This document shows, piece by piece, positions 52,640 through 64,000 of a DNA stretch of 64,000 nt. Positions within the stretch are counted from its first letter, which is position 1, and each line of letters begins with the position of its first letter. The DNA comes from Centropus unirufus (Eukaryota > Chordata > Aves > Cuculiformes > Centropidae), in assembly GCA_013397695.1 (NCBI GenBank), contig VYZI01000106.1, forward strand, positions 62,001 through 126,000. The letters are read 5' to 3'. Made by a program: the position numbers and the translations under genes. The notes under the pieces were generated by a model. The model was not told the DNA's origin. It saw nothing but the letters and a program-made list of their open reading frames with translations, and made no database searches.

Positions 52640-52990
52640 GCAATCTGTGTCTCATTGAATTTCTGAGCCACAGGCCATGTTTTTGCGTTTAATAGCCTTT
52701 GAGGGATTTCCTTTCATGAATTGGTGTAATCTCTTTTTGAACTCATGTAAGCACTTGGTATCCACAACATCCTGTGGCAATGTGTTCTGGAGTTAAAGCA
52801 GATGTGACAAACTACCTCTTTCTGCGTTTTGAACCTACCCTTGATAAATTCACTTTAGGCAGACTGGCTCATATTGTGAGGAAGTATTTTTCCTAATAAT
52901 TTTATCTGTGCCATTTGTAATTTTATGGACCTCTGTCATATCTTGTTTCCAGAATAAAGAAACTTAGCCTGCCAAATTATAGCTTTGTTT
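52640..52990 (-). mobile_element. Ancient CR1 LINE 3' end, minus strand
   Basis: On the + strand this is the complement of an old amniote CR1 3' region. The key phrases are the block around TTTAATAGCCTTTGA, 'CATGAATTGGTGTAATC', 'TATCCACAACATCCTGTGGC' (about 52759-52778) and 'TTTATGGACCTCTGTCATAT' (52921-52940). These occur in the expected order for the C-terminal ORF2 and 3' UTR. It is strongly diverged, without an intact frame, and clearly of a different and older type than the copies at 13.3 and 55 kb. Confidence 0.75.
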
Positions 52991-53186
52991 AGATGTAGTT
53001 TTATGGATAAGGAAGCGCAACTTCTATTTTAAACTGAATCTATTTGAGTTCAAAATGTGAGAATTAGCAATATTATAAAAGACGGCAAAACCAGTCTATT
53101 CCATTTATAACATTGCATAATGATGAAGATGCCAAGATAATATTTAAAAGAACTTTGCCATTGCAGACAAAGGAGTAACAATTGAT

Positions 53187-53222
53187 TCTTTTCATTTTTC
53201 ATTTCATTTCATCTTTTCATTC
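53187..53222. repeat. (TTTCA)n-like simple repeat
   Basis: CATTT/TTTCA units repeated imperfectly about six times, bounded by a short C-run on the right. Confidence 0.8.
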
Positions 53223-55009
53223 CCCCTGAAATTCACACAGATAATACTTTCTATTGTTAAACCTCAAGGCTTCCACTATTTAAAAAACAGCCCACACTTT
53301 CCCCATCAATAAGTGCATGTTATGTTGATATAACTTAATAATCTGGGTAATCTGTCCTCAAGATTTGTAGACCTTCCATGGATTATGTTTACGTGGTGTG
53401 TATATGCCCACCTGTTCCACATCCAATCACTCCAAGATCTCACATTACATGGTAACTCTGCAACATTCAGTGTCTGCTGCGTAAAATGTGTCCTTGAAAG
53501 TGTTATCATAGATTGAAAAGATGCACTTAAGAATAGATATATCCCTTTCAGTTACTGAAGAAATGGAAAATGAATAAAAAATAAACTATGCATAGCTTTG
53601 GCCATTCTGGGGACTCAGTCTTTGGCCGTAGGGCTATAGAGATGGGAGAAGAGGGTTAGTCTGCTAGACCCCATTTACTGGATGGAAGCCAGATGATGGA
53701 ATATATTAACTTCTGGCAAGGTAATGACCTCTTTTTTATTGTTTTGAGGGTAGTTTTTTTTCTTTCCTGAAGCACACTTTTGGCTCTGATAAAAACACTT
53801 CATTTGCATGTTGTTAAATGCGAAATCTGTTAAACACTGGCAGTCAGTGAAAGCAGACTTGTCAATGAATCCAGCTCCATGTTCTAGATGTGTGTTTAGC
53901 TGGCTGCTTTTAATATATCCCAGAGGCTACCAATGTGCAATATCACGATCTCATCTTTCTTCTTGGCCCAAAACTGCCACGTGCACAATTATGCAAACTG
54001 AAAGAGAAACTGAGGAATATGTCAAGAAGGTGGGATTTGTGATGTTCTTAAAACACTGGAAATGTATACTATTGCACACATTTTATATTGTATTTTTATG
54101 TCTATTGAAGCAAGGTAATATTCGTGCTGTAGCTTAATTCAAACAAAGATGATCGTGACATAGGTTGTAAACCAAAAAAGGCAGTGTAACCTGAGCCACT
54201 ATTTGCATATTGCTTCCATCACAGCACAGATAAACATAGATCCTTGCAAGTCTGTGTGGAGCAGTTAGGGAAGTTGCAAACTCAGTTATCCATTTAAACT
54301 GCAACTGGAGGTTATTTCCCACATACCAGGGCTAACAGAAGAAACTGCTTGCATATGCCATCTGCCTCTGCTATCAGCCAGCTTATCTTAAACTGCTAAT
54401 GAAAAGTGTTAAAAGAAAGCTGGCTGATTTTGCATGGAAATAAATAAGGAAAGTTCAGATTGTCTGTTACATCAACTTTACTGCCAAGGAAACAGCTAGC
54501 TGAAAGGCACAATGGATCCTTTCAGACAATTTTTGCAACCTTTGCACCTACTTTCACGGAAAAAAGAGCTGTCTTTTTTTTTTTTCCAAAGACATCTTTA
54601 TCTCAAACAACTGTTTCTACAACAATGAAGACAAATTTATATAGCCAAAATATAGGAAAATATAGTTGGCTGTTTTTTAAAATTGTTAGTGAGTTGGGTT
54701 GTTTTGGGGTTTTTTTAATATATTTTTTTTTCCCCTGAAGTATGCTAAAGAAAGATCATTGGCAAGGCTTTTATGTTCAGGCCAAATGCACATTTTGAAT
54801 AAGTGCATGCATTAAATGTGGTCCAGCCTCTTCATAATTATTTTTGTGATCCCCCAACAATCTTGCACATGGTTACTGTGTGGGAATGACAAAGAAATAA
54901 AATAGTAACAGCTCATACACAGCAAATAAATAAATTGAGCTCCTACCTTAATCTTTCTTCCTTTTAAAAAGAAGCTTAGCAGATTTTGAGTCCTGAATCT
55001 GAGACAGTT

Positions 55010-56267
55010 TCACAGATCCTCCTAGAAGCAATGCTAAAGCATATGGAGTATGACGAGGAGGTGATTCGAGACAGCCAGCTTGGCTTCACCAAGCGCAAGT
55101 CCTGTCTGACCAGCCTAGTGGATTTCTAGTGAAGTGTGAACACATCACTTGGCGTGGGAAAAGCGATGGATGTAATCTACCTGGACTTCTGTAAAGCTTT
55201 TGCCGTAGTCCCCCACAACATCCTTCTCTCTAAATTGGAGAGATATTGATCTGATGTGTGGACTGTTCAGTGGATAGGGAATTGGTTGGATGGTTGCATT
55301 CAGAGAGTAGTGGTCAATGGCTCAGTGTCCAGATGGAGATCTGTGACAAGCAGTGTCCCTCAGGGGTATGTACTGGGACCAGTGCTGTTTAAAATTTTTA
55401 TCAGTGGTATAGACAGCAAGATTGAGTGCACCCATAGCAGGTCTGCAGATGACAGCAAGCTGAGTGGTGCAGTTGTCACTTCAGAAGGACAGGATGTTAT
55501 CTAGAGGGATCTAGATAAGGTGGAGAGTGGGCCTATGAGAATCTTAGGGAATTCAACAAGGTGAAGTGCAAGGTCCTACTCCTGGCTCAGGACAATCCTT
55601 GGTTTCAATAGAGGATGGGGGATGAAGTGGTTGAGAGCAGCCCTGCAAAGAAGTTGGGGATGCTGAATGATGAGAAGATGATCCATGAGCTGATAATGTG
55701 TGCTCACAGCCCAGAAAGCCAACCCATAACCCAAGCTTCATCAAAGAAGGTGATTCTCCCCCCCTACTCTGCTCTTGTAATACTCCACCTGGAGTACTGT
55801 GTCCAGTGCTGGAATCCCCAAGATAAGAAGGATATGGAACTGTTGGAATTGGTCTACAAAGATGGTCTGAGGGCTGGAGCACCACTGCAATGAAGATAGG
55901 CCAAGACAATTGGGGTTCAGCCAGGAGAAGAGAAGGCTCCAGGTAGACCTTATAGCAGCCTTCCAGTAGCTGAAGGGGACTACAAGAAAGTTGGTGAGGA
56001 ACTTCTTACAAGGGCATGTAGTGATAGGAAGAGAGGGAATGGCTTTGAAGATTTAAGTTAGACATTAGGAAGACATTCTGCACAATGATTGTGATGAGGC
56101 GCTGGAACAGGTTGCCCAGTGAGGTTGTTGATGGCCCCTCCCTGGAAGCTTTCAAGGCCGATTTGGATGGGGCCTTGAGCAGCCTGGTAGTCCTGCCTAT
56201 GGCAGGGGTATTGGATCTAGGGGATCTTTAAGGTCCCTTTCAACTCAAATTATTCTCTGATTCCATC
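55010..56267 (+). mobile_element. CR1 LINE retrotransposon, 5'-truncated, ORF2 broken
   Basis: This CR1 starts in the RT domain of ORF2 (the 'CAGATCCTCCTAGAAGCAAT' block near 55014) and runs to the 3' tail ATTCTCTG ATTCCATC at 56252-56267. Recognisable translations are VIYLDFCKAF, WIGNWLDG, RVVVNGSVSRW, VPQGYVLGPVLF and the catalytic-site region SADDSKLSG at 55442, with Ser where the family has F/Y before ADD. Stops and frame changes disrupt ORF2: a stop near 55128, another at 55502-55504, and further breaks after 55893. It is in sense orientation within MMP16 intron 4. Its wording is similar to, but distinct from, the copy at 13.3-14.4 kb. Confidence 0.9.
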
Positions 56268-56693
56268 CTCCTCGTCGTACATGACAGAAAGTTATAGAGG
56301 AAGGGAGGGAAGAAGGGGTGGACGGAAAGAATTGTAGCATATTCCAGTGCTTTTATTTTCTTATCCCCTATGCATCTTTTTATGTATTCTGCATCAGATT
56401 ATAAAAAGGTAATATTTCTTTAGAGTTGTGATATAAAAATAATTCATGCTAATCGTAAAGGAACTACCTTATGACCTATGAAATTTCAAACCAGTCTGAA
56501 TGTCAGGATCTTGAAAGATTACTTGGTATGGAGAGTTAGTGAAAAGACTTGTTTGGTTATAAAAGAGAGAAAAAATCAAATAATTTGAGATTAGTTCACA
56601 ACTGAAAAATCTTCTAATAAATTAGCGGCTTGTTATTATTTTTTTTTTTTCTTTTCAGGCTGATCTGCTAGTAGGAAAGAAAAACTCTTGTGA

Positions 56694-56744
56694 TCCTCAA
56701 ATTGTCCTTTTGACAGCTTGTCCTCAAATTGTCTTTTTTGACAG
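56694..56744. repeat. Tandem duplication, period 27 bp
   Basis: TCCTCAAATTGTC followed by a short T-run and TGACAG occurs at 56694-56716 and again at 56721-56744. The copies differ only in the length and composition of the T-run. It is a local duplication with no evident function. Confidence 0.85.
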
Positions 56745-58317
56745 AAAGTAGCATTTCTGTTATTTAAAACAGGCACCAGGTTTAAGCGCTTCGTCTCTCT
56801 TGACTCTCTTTGAGTCTCTGCTGCTAGGACTACTTCATGCAGACTTTTCCCAAAGGTGTTCTGTAATATTAATACTGTGCTGCCCTCTCCTTTTCTTTGC
56901 CTTTTCAGGGGAAACAGAATCTGAAAAATCATCTTGCCAATTTCTATGAATGTTCTACTAGTTTCCTGAGAGAATGAGACAGGAAATTCACAGTAATTAC
57001 GTATTTATTTCTCTATTAGGCAGAAAATTAATGGATTGTTGTTGCAAAAAAGGAAGGATGTAAGATAAACCTAAAGTATAAGGTAATAATATATATGACT
57101 TTTTAAAGAGTACTATATTACTAGTGATTTTCTAAAATATCTGTGTTAGCAAGCCTAGAGATTAATTTTTGCTTTATCCTGACAATTCTTTACTTCAATA
57201 TGCTCAAGCCATATGTTCTTGAAGCCAAAATGTTTTTAATCTATATTTAGATTGCTTCCTAAGTGCCCTGGGTCTCAAAAAGTGCTGAGCATTTTACACT
57301 AATGTCTGGAAACATCTACAAAAGAAAAATCAGGTTGGAAACAAGATCAAAATGGAAAGATAAAAAAGAAAAAAAAGAAAGAAAAAATTAAAACAACATT
57401 ATTGTTTTGTGCAAAATTTTTTGTTATAGTCTCTATTTCAAGTCAGTGAAGAATGCTTCCTGGTTTTGTACTTTAGTTCAAATTCTGTACCTTTATATTT
57501 AATGTTTTGCCACTGACTTAAATGAAAGGACCCAAGTCAGAAGTCTTGAGGGGGTGGAATTAATCTGACCATATGTTGATGTTTATATCTGAGTTAATTG
57601 CTTGGATTCCCTTTAGAGTTAGAGGAGAGATATATTGCTTTCCTGGGTAAGATCTATGTGTCTAAAATCAACTAGATCAATCGTGTCCTGAAATACCTGT
57701 TTCCCACTGGCTGTGAAGGTGCGAGTATAGATATTTATATTACAGTTTTATGTAGGTGAATTCTCCAAGTGATGTTAAGTTGTGCGATTTCAAATTAAAG
57801 CGGAACTGAAGTGATAAGCACTTCCAAGTAACACCACCATCTGAGGTACAAAGAAATAGCAGCAGACACACCTGTTTTGGGAAGAGTTCAGTTTTACACT
57901 AGGAAGAGGTAATTGCTGGTGTAGGCTATCCACTGGTCCTCCTGTTATGGCAGGATTAACACTGTTCTATTTGTCTAATTATGATAATTCACAAATGGAT
58001 TGTACCACCTAAACTTTCAATGCACATTCGGTAATATTGTAATGTATCATTTTATTTTCCCTTTTCTAAGAATTATACATAGCTCCTTTCTTATGATGCA
58101 GTTCAGGATACAATGTCAGTATGCGTAAATGAGATTATCACTGAATATTCAGGAAACTGATGATATGATAGTGACATAGGATTAGTGTTGCTAGCTGTAA
58201 TCCAGCTAGCACTGCTAGCAGAAGCAGTAAAAATAGGGCCTCAGCTTCAGAAACAGTTAGCAACTACAATATATACCAATAGTCAGTCCTTAGCTTGTTT
58301 GTGGTTTTAATGATCAC

Positions 58318-58855
58318 ATGTGTTGCTGGCAGGGATGGCCATGGCCACAGCATCTGGCACAGGTGGAGAGTTGATGGTCCTGAAGGTGTCTGAGTGTGGG
58401 ATGTTGGCAGAGTGGATGTGGGAGCAGTGTGTCCCCAGAGACGCTACAATCAGTTCCCTGCTTTCCAGTGGGATACTCTGGTCTAAGAGCTATCAGATAC
58501 GGGACCTTTTGCATTGTCCCTTCTCTGTGCTTCTGCCAGCTGCTTGCCTCCCAGGATGGGGTCCTAGTAAGCTCCTAAATCACAGAAAGTATGCCAGGAC
58601 TGACCTCTGTCCTGGCTAACAATGCCATGTCCAAGCTCTCCTGCACTTTGGAAGGGGCCGCTAAGTCCTGCTTTCATCTTCCTCTCTAAACGTCCTTTTG
58701 CATAGACTTTCCTCTGCTGGGAGGCCTAGGAGAATAGCTTGGCTGTCTAACCATCTTGGCATTTCCAGCACCTTTTGCCCTGGCTTCTGCAGTCTTTCAT
58801 CCCAGAGGCTGCCCTCCCAATGCAGGTGCTGAGGTGTCTCCATGCCAACCAAGAA
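58318..58855. other. GC-richer block of unknown origin in intron 4
   Basis: About 540 bp stands out from the AT-rich intron by higher GC content and many CTG/CAG/TGG words, with fairly sharp edges near 58318 and 58855. Overlapping frames of 60-99 codons are open on both strands here, as expected from fewer stop codons in GC-rich sequence, and none resembles a protein I know. The block has no recognisable CR1 motif. It could be a solo LTR of an endogenous retroelement, another transposon, a fragment of a processed sequence, or a regulatory element; I cannot decide between these. Confidence 0.45.
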
Positions 58856-59367
58856 TCACTACTGCCAAACTGACAGTATTCTGAGTGATAGAGAGGCTTA
58901 TAATGGTTCCTCTAGCTAGGATGAAAGAAACAGCTATATGTATATATCCATTAATACTAGCAGATTAGCCAATAGATCAGAGCATTTCATGTGAGTTAAA
59001 TTTTAACAAAGTAACAGATTTGTCTTTCTGTCACTTTCTCCCTATATACGATACCCCTGTTGAAGTTGCCTCAATTTAGAATATGGTACGTACTTGGATC
59101 AGGTCTCCCTTTGAAGTCTGCAGACTTCTTAGGAAACATCTGCTTTTCAGATCGTAGGACTTTTAATGATTTTTTTTTTCTTCTCCTAATCATTTTGCCA
59201 ATTATGATTCCACTTCTTTTATCACCAGTAGAAGTCAAAAAAAAACCCCAAAATTGATAGCTCTATCTTGACATTTTTTTTCTTAATCGGAATTAAACAA
59301 GCAGTGTAATAGTGAAGGAAGGAGAATTGTTCATATAATATTCCTAAATAGATGCAACACTATTTCC

Positions 59368-59404
59368 CTATTATTAACACTATTATTATTAACACTATTA
59401 TTAA
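59368..59404. repeat. Short tandem repeat of CTATTATTAACA type
   Basis: Three consecutive copies of a 12-15 bp unit built from CTATTATTAACA. The middle unit carries one extra ATT and the last is partial. Confidence 0.85.
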
Positions 59405-60160
59405 TGTGATTTAAGTTGGAGGATAAGTTGATTACTCTCTGTAGTTTAACTGACACAGGGTAAAATTTTATTTCTGCAGAGAGCCTACACGAGATTTACA
59501 CACAACATTAAATTCTATGAACATTCTATAGTGGAGATGTCAGTGTTCTGTAAGACCCTTTCAGATTTCTGCCTCATGGCAAGTTATGTCTGTTGTGAAT
59601 ATTGGCAGTGTAACTTTGACCTTCCTCCTTGTAATTATACACATTTTGTTATAGGAGGACATAGACAACATTTGGGAAAATTAAGGAAAAAAAAAATCGT
59701 CCCTTCAAAATAAAAACAGATGCAGTGTTTACATTCCAGAGTTCAGCTGAGTGGCTCAGACATGGTGTAAAGGTGTCAATTCCCTTCACAGGAATGACCC
59801 TCAAGGACAGGACCATAGAGGATAGCTGAGATTTGTGTGACACTTATTTTCTCATGCACATATCCAAATCTTCAGTCACAACGTGTTCATTTTCACAGCC
59901 TTCAGAAAGGAGTTTAAATACTTCTCCAGCTTATTGTTCCCACAGCAACAACTAAAAACAGAAAGAAAAGACAGGAAAGAGTACAACCTGGTAAGGCTGC
60001 TACAGGATTATTTGCAGCATTTGTTATTGTATTGAGTCTGAGAAAACAGTATAAATATTATTTAGCAACCTAGTCATATGGAATGTTATGAGAATGACCA
60101 TTGTATTTTCAAACATTTTTACTGGTGTGAGCTTTTTGAGAAAAATTAATTTATTAAATC

Positions 60161-60212
60161 TTTCCTGTTCATACAGAACAGGAAACAGATTTTTTTCTGT
60201 TCATACAGAAAA
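60161..60212. repeat. Two adjacent perfect hairpins sharing a 14-bp core
   Basis: TTTCCTGTTC (60161-60170), loop ATACA, GAACAGGAAA (60176-60185) is a perfect 10-bp stem. TTTTCTG (60193-60199), loop TTCATA, CAGAAAA (60206-60212) is a perfect 7-bp stem. The 14-bp core CTGTTCATACAGAA occurs in both (60165-60178 and 60197-60210), 32 bp apart, so the pair probably arose by local duplication. Confidence 0.75.
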
Positions 60213-63200
60213 CGGGTGTACTATATATGATCTAAACAAAAAAAAAATTTGGTTTGCTCTTAATTTTTCAAAGCTCCAACACTATCTGAGCTCTAGCAAA
60301 ATTTTCTTTCCAAAAAACCCACCAAGTTACCAAATTTCAATGCTAATGGCAGAAGTCTGAGATAATGTCAAGCAACTGTATCTGATTTCTGAGACTGGAG
60401 GATGTGGCACCTTTATGTGGATAAGAATATGCCTATGATTTATATTTAGGTCGGTGTGTACTCTATATAGCATATATATACACATATATATGGGGCTTAT
60501 GTAAGTGCATACATAATGTATATGCTCAATTCTGCTGTATTGCAGTAAGGTCAGAAAGAGAAAGAATCTTCTTTCATTGTTGAATATTAATACTCCACAT
60601 TCAAAAATCTGTCATGTGGAAAGAATAATTTTTTTTCTTTGTTTGTTTTTATTTATTTCTTTATGTAGTGTAAGACTCTTACTCTACACCTTGCAGTATT
60701 TCAGCCAGTTGAGATTAGCAGCATTGGTTTGATGAGTCAGAGGTACGAATGAAGAGGAGAACGGAAATTTGAAATACATCAGACACAAATTTATGGGTAG
60801 CATATGTATAATATTTTGTGACGTGCCCTGAGGTGTCATTTGTACTGCATTAAAAAGATGACCAAATGATGGATCAAAGGTTGGCTAAGCCATTAAGGTA
60901 TTGCTTTTATAAATTATGATGACATACCATTTAAAACACAAATGAATAACTTCAGAATGAGGAATTCTAGATAGCCTGCTGTGGTCAAACATATTAGCTT
61001 TCTTTTGTCTGTAGACATGAAAAATATCGTTAATATTAGCTATGGGGAAAGGCCTTTCTATACACCATGCTCCACAGTGCTGGCTGTTGAATATTTGATA
61101 CATTAATACATATTTATATTCTAGAGTTTAGGCAGTGATTGTAAAGTCAGGCAGATTTAGTACTTAAAATAGTTTATAGCCTCAGAGAAAAGTGTCAGTG
61201 TAAAAATAATCATTTTGTCTTAGTTCTTTACATACCGCATCTTTTTTTTTTTTCTTGTGAAATCAACCTTGAGATAAAATAAGAAATAGAAGCACAATCT
61301 TTTTGAGCTTATATCCATTATCTTGCAAAGCTCCACATTAAGGAGGAAGACAAGAACAGAGATGCATAAGTATTGGACTTGGGCAAGGTTTTCAAATAGT
61401 TCTCTACAACTCTATAAATAAATATAACAAGTTGTAATCCAGACTATCACAATGAATATTCATGATTGTGTATCCTGCAGTGGCAAGTTTTAGTTTAACA
61501 GTCATCATAGTCATATGTAGTTTAACTTTGTTGCTCATGACTGTTCATGTCTTGCAATGACGCTTAATTTTGCCAAGTGGACTGAAATCTATGTTTCTAC
61601 TTGAGTAATGTTTACTGAAATACAGAACCATTTGTGACATTCTCCTTCAATGATGGGCTTAAAGGTGTTTAAAAACAATTGTATGCAATGTCAGTACACT
61701 AACAAAGTTAGCCTGGAATGGTAAGAATTTTCACTTGCCTTTACACTCCTTCATCTTATTCTGACAACTGTCTAAGGAGCTGGAGTTGGCCTACTATGAA
61801 GCCTGCAGTTCAACTCCTGTGCAGCCTGGAGAGAAAGTGAGCACTCAGGGTCATCCTTCTGCAATCTCAGCAGCTAGTTACAGTAACACTGAGATGCTTA
61901 GGGCAAGTGTGCTCCCAAAAGCAAAGGAGGACCAAGTAATTGTTGCCCAATTAGAGAAATGTAATTATATGTAAAGGAAAAATGATTGAAACTAATAAGA
62001 CAGTAGGAAGTCTTTCCTGTGTTAGTTTCATACAACACATCTTGAACTGGTTTAAACCCAAATTTCAACTGCACTAAGTTATTTGGGTCAGTTTAAATTC
62101 AAGATGCCCTGGAGACAATCATGACTCTTGATGGAAATTGTTATGAATAATGGGGCTTTTTGACTATAAGTAGAAAATATGTTCCCTATTAAATCACTGT
62201 CACCCCAGGCTAGAATATTATTCTCCCAGCTCTTTCCTGTAACCTTCTCCTTTCTCCCCTTATCCATTTGTTCCAAGGCCTGTGCTGTCTTTACCACATT
62301 TAAAGCTAGTTCTCCTGATGGCTAAAAGTTGCATTGCAGAAGGTGGGAATTTTCATAGTCCTTTTGCCTTTTTCCATTTTGGACTTAAGCTTTGACTAAG
62401 TCTAGAGGTGCAGTCAGATGTCTGTTTTTTTTTTTGTTTGGATTTTTTTTTTATATACATAATCACCCCTACCCAAAATACAAGGGGAGAAAGAAATAGT
62501 TAGAAACAGCCAGCCCCTGCATAATACCTTCTCTCTGACCTAGTCCCACTGTCTTCCTTTAAAAGTACTACTTTGGAAATACTCTGCTATGTACTCATTA
62601 TCTGTGATCCTAGAAGGAAGATAAGCCAGTAGGTGACAGCATGTTTTATTTAGTTCCCTTTTACTATGTAATTCACATTCCTTCAAGGTCAACACAGGAA
62701 CATATCAAGGGCTGATAATCAAAGGATGTATTGATTCACTGCATAACTAGCACAAATAGAGAGAAGCAGTAGACTCTGGCAAGACTCTTCACTAACTGGT
62801 TTCTTGGAGGTTTAGAAATTGCAGTAAGTTCACTTCCCAGATCTCCTACCTCAAACACATGTAACACAATACATGTAAAACGCTTGTTGGACTACTGATA
62901 CTGACCAGCCTAATAATAGTGATAGAGTAAAACACTGTTAATTTAAAATTAATTTAAAATCTGAAACTATCTGAAAATAGTTTAGTTAATACTGTGGCCA
63001 CCTTTTATAGAGTTGCTTCTGTGCATCACTTCCAAAGCTGAGGCTAGCTACAGAAGCTGTGGATTATTCATATCAGATAATATCAAGATCAGCATTGACT
63101 GCGTATAGAAGGGCAGATTCGGGTATCAAAAACATTCATCACTGGGACAGTCAAGCCTCTCAAACAGCTTATTATAACAGCACTCCGAGAATTTGCTTTA

Positions 63201-63672
63201 CTGTAAAAAGAACTGCATCCAGGAAAAAATATTGTCATGAAAATATTTTATCTGGAAATTGCATAGTTATAAATTAGAGGATAAACCAGTCTATCACATT
63301 AGTTTTTGAAAGACATGATTTTTCTGTACAGATACACTGAATAAAAAAGCAAGAGCATTTTAATATTCATATTTCTGGATTAAGAATCAGAAAGACATGA
63401 ATAGACTATCAACTAAGCACATAGCTTTACTGGTGACTGTTTCTATGCTTTCAATCAGACATTCATTTTAAAAATATTAGCATGGCTCCATAGATCACGA
63501 AGACATCTACTTCCTAGTGTTTCCCCTTCGTATATGCTTGGCAGAAAGTTTATTTCTTTGTGTCAGCAAGGTAAAGTACTTGAAAAAATGAAATGCTGTT
63601 ACTGTGCCCTCAAAGTTCTGTAAATAAATATATATATGTAATTTTTTTTTCTAAATTCAACTTTTTGGTATT

Positions 63673-63698
63673 AGTACTATTAATATTATAATAGTACT
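63673..63698. repeat. Perfect 10-bp AT-rich hairpin
   Basis: AGTACTATTA (63673-63682), loop ATATTA, then the exact reverse complement TAATAGTACT (63689-63698). It lies in AT-rich intron sequence with no associated gene. Confidence 0.65.
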
Positions 63699-64000
63699 TA
63701 GAATTCCAGATCAAATGACAGCAGTATACAACTATTAAGCCACATTTTAGGTCTTTCATAATTTATACTGTTCTTTCAACAAGAAACTACCTACTGTTGG
63801 TGGCATCTGTTCCACTTGAGTCCAGCCATCTAAAAATTAGATGTTAAGTATAAGCTGCTGATCTATTACACTCCTCTTGTCGGTGGGAAAGGAATATACT
63901 TCCAGAGGGTGACTCACCCCATCCTTAGCTGGTGAAAATGAGCAATATCATGGATGTGACCCTCTCCATGTGACCAGAACCTTTCTTCTGATGTAAAGCA

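Larger units (their letters stand above)
45064..64000 (+). other. MMP16: MMP16 intron 4 (5' portion), non-coding
   Basis: The donor GTAAGA at 45064 begins a phase 1 intron that does not close before the window ends. No sequence encoding the expected exon 5 (VAVHELGHALGLEH) was seen. Identified content: an ancient minus-strand CR1 (52.6-53.0 kb), a 5'-truncated plus-strand CR1 (55.0-56.3 kb), a more GC-rich unidentified block (58.3-58.9 kb), a 27-bp-period duplication near 56.7 kb, simple repeats, and several short perfect hairpins. The rest is AT-rich sequence with nothing recognisable. Confidence 0.85.

Noticed and set aside
57530..57720. Stretch that vaguely resembles an old dispersed repeat
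   Set aside because: I could not match it to a named family or find defined ends.
58314..58619. Overlapping 66-99 codon frames on both strands
   Set aside because: They sit in the GC-richer block where stops are rarer. They have no known domain, and open frames on both strands argue against coding.
1..64000. tRNA, rRNA, CRISPR arrays, operons or prokaryotic elements
   Set aside because: None seen. The spliced exons and CR1 content identify vertebrate intronic DNA.

Overview
This is eukaryotic, AT-rich, intron-dominated DNA and almost certainly comes from a bird. Two lines of evidence support this. Three exons on the + strand encode consecutive pieces of matrix metalloproteinase-16 (MMP16, MT3-MMP) that closely match the vertebrate protein. 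The recognisable interspersed repeats are all CR1 LINEs, including copies with the 3' tail ending in ATTCTRTG-like octamers typical of avian CR1. I saw no SINEs, no Alu/L1-type repeats, and no bacterial or viral gene organisation.

Layout: bases 1-30363 are the 3' part of MMP16 intron 1. They contain an apparently nested CR1 insertion at about 12.6-14.9 kb, further CR1 remnants, and simple repeats. Exon 2 (30364-30512) encodes the start of the propeptide. Intron 2 (30513-36861) is about 6.3 kb. Exon 3 (36862-36984) encodes the cysteine switch PRCGVPD and the furin site RRKR. Intron 3 (36985-44758) is about 7.8 kb and holds a minus-strand CR1. Exon 4 (44759-45063) encodes the first part of the catalytic domain, with the structural zinc and calcium ligands. 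From 45064 to the end is the 5' part of intron 4, with an ancient minus-strand CR1, a second 5'-truncated plus-strand CR1, a more GC-rich unidentified block at 58.3-58.9 kb, and several hairpins. Exon 1 (signal peptide) and exon 5 onward (HExxH catalytic zinc site, hemopexin domain, membrane anchor) were not seen and should lie outside the window.

No new multi-gene system is evident. The observations most worth a second look are these: a perfect 12-bp stem-loop whose 3' arm carries a branch-point-like CTAAC, about 50 nt upstream of exon 3; the fact that exon 3 is phase-symmetric (2/2), so skipping it would remove the cysteine switch and furin site in frame; the nested CR1 pair; a perfect 15-bp inverted repeat about 0.55 kb before exon 4; and the GC-rich block in intron 4. 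Repeat assignments rest on recalled family resemblance and reading by eye, so their boundaries are approximate.
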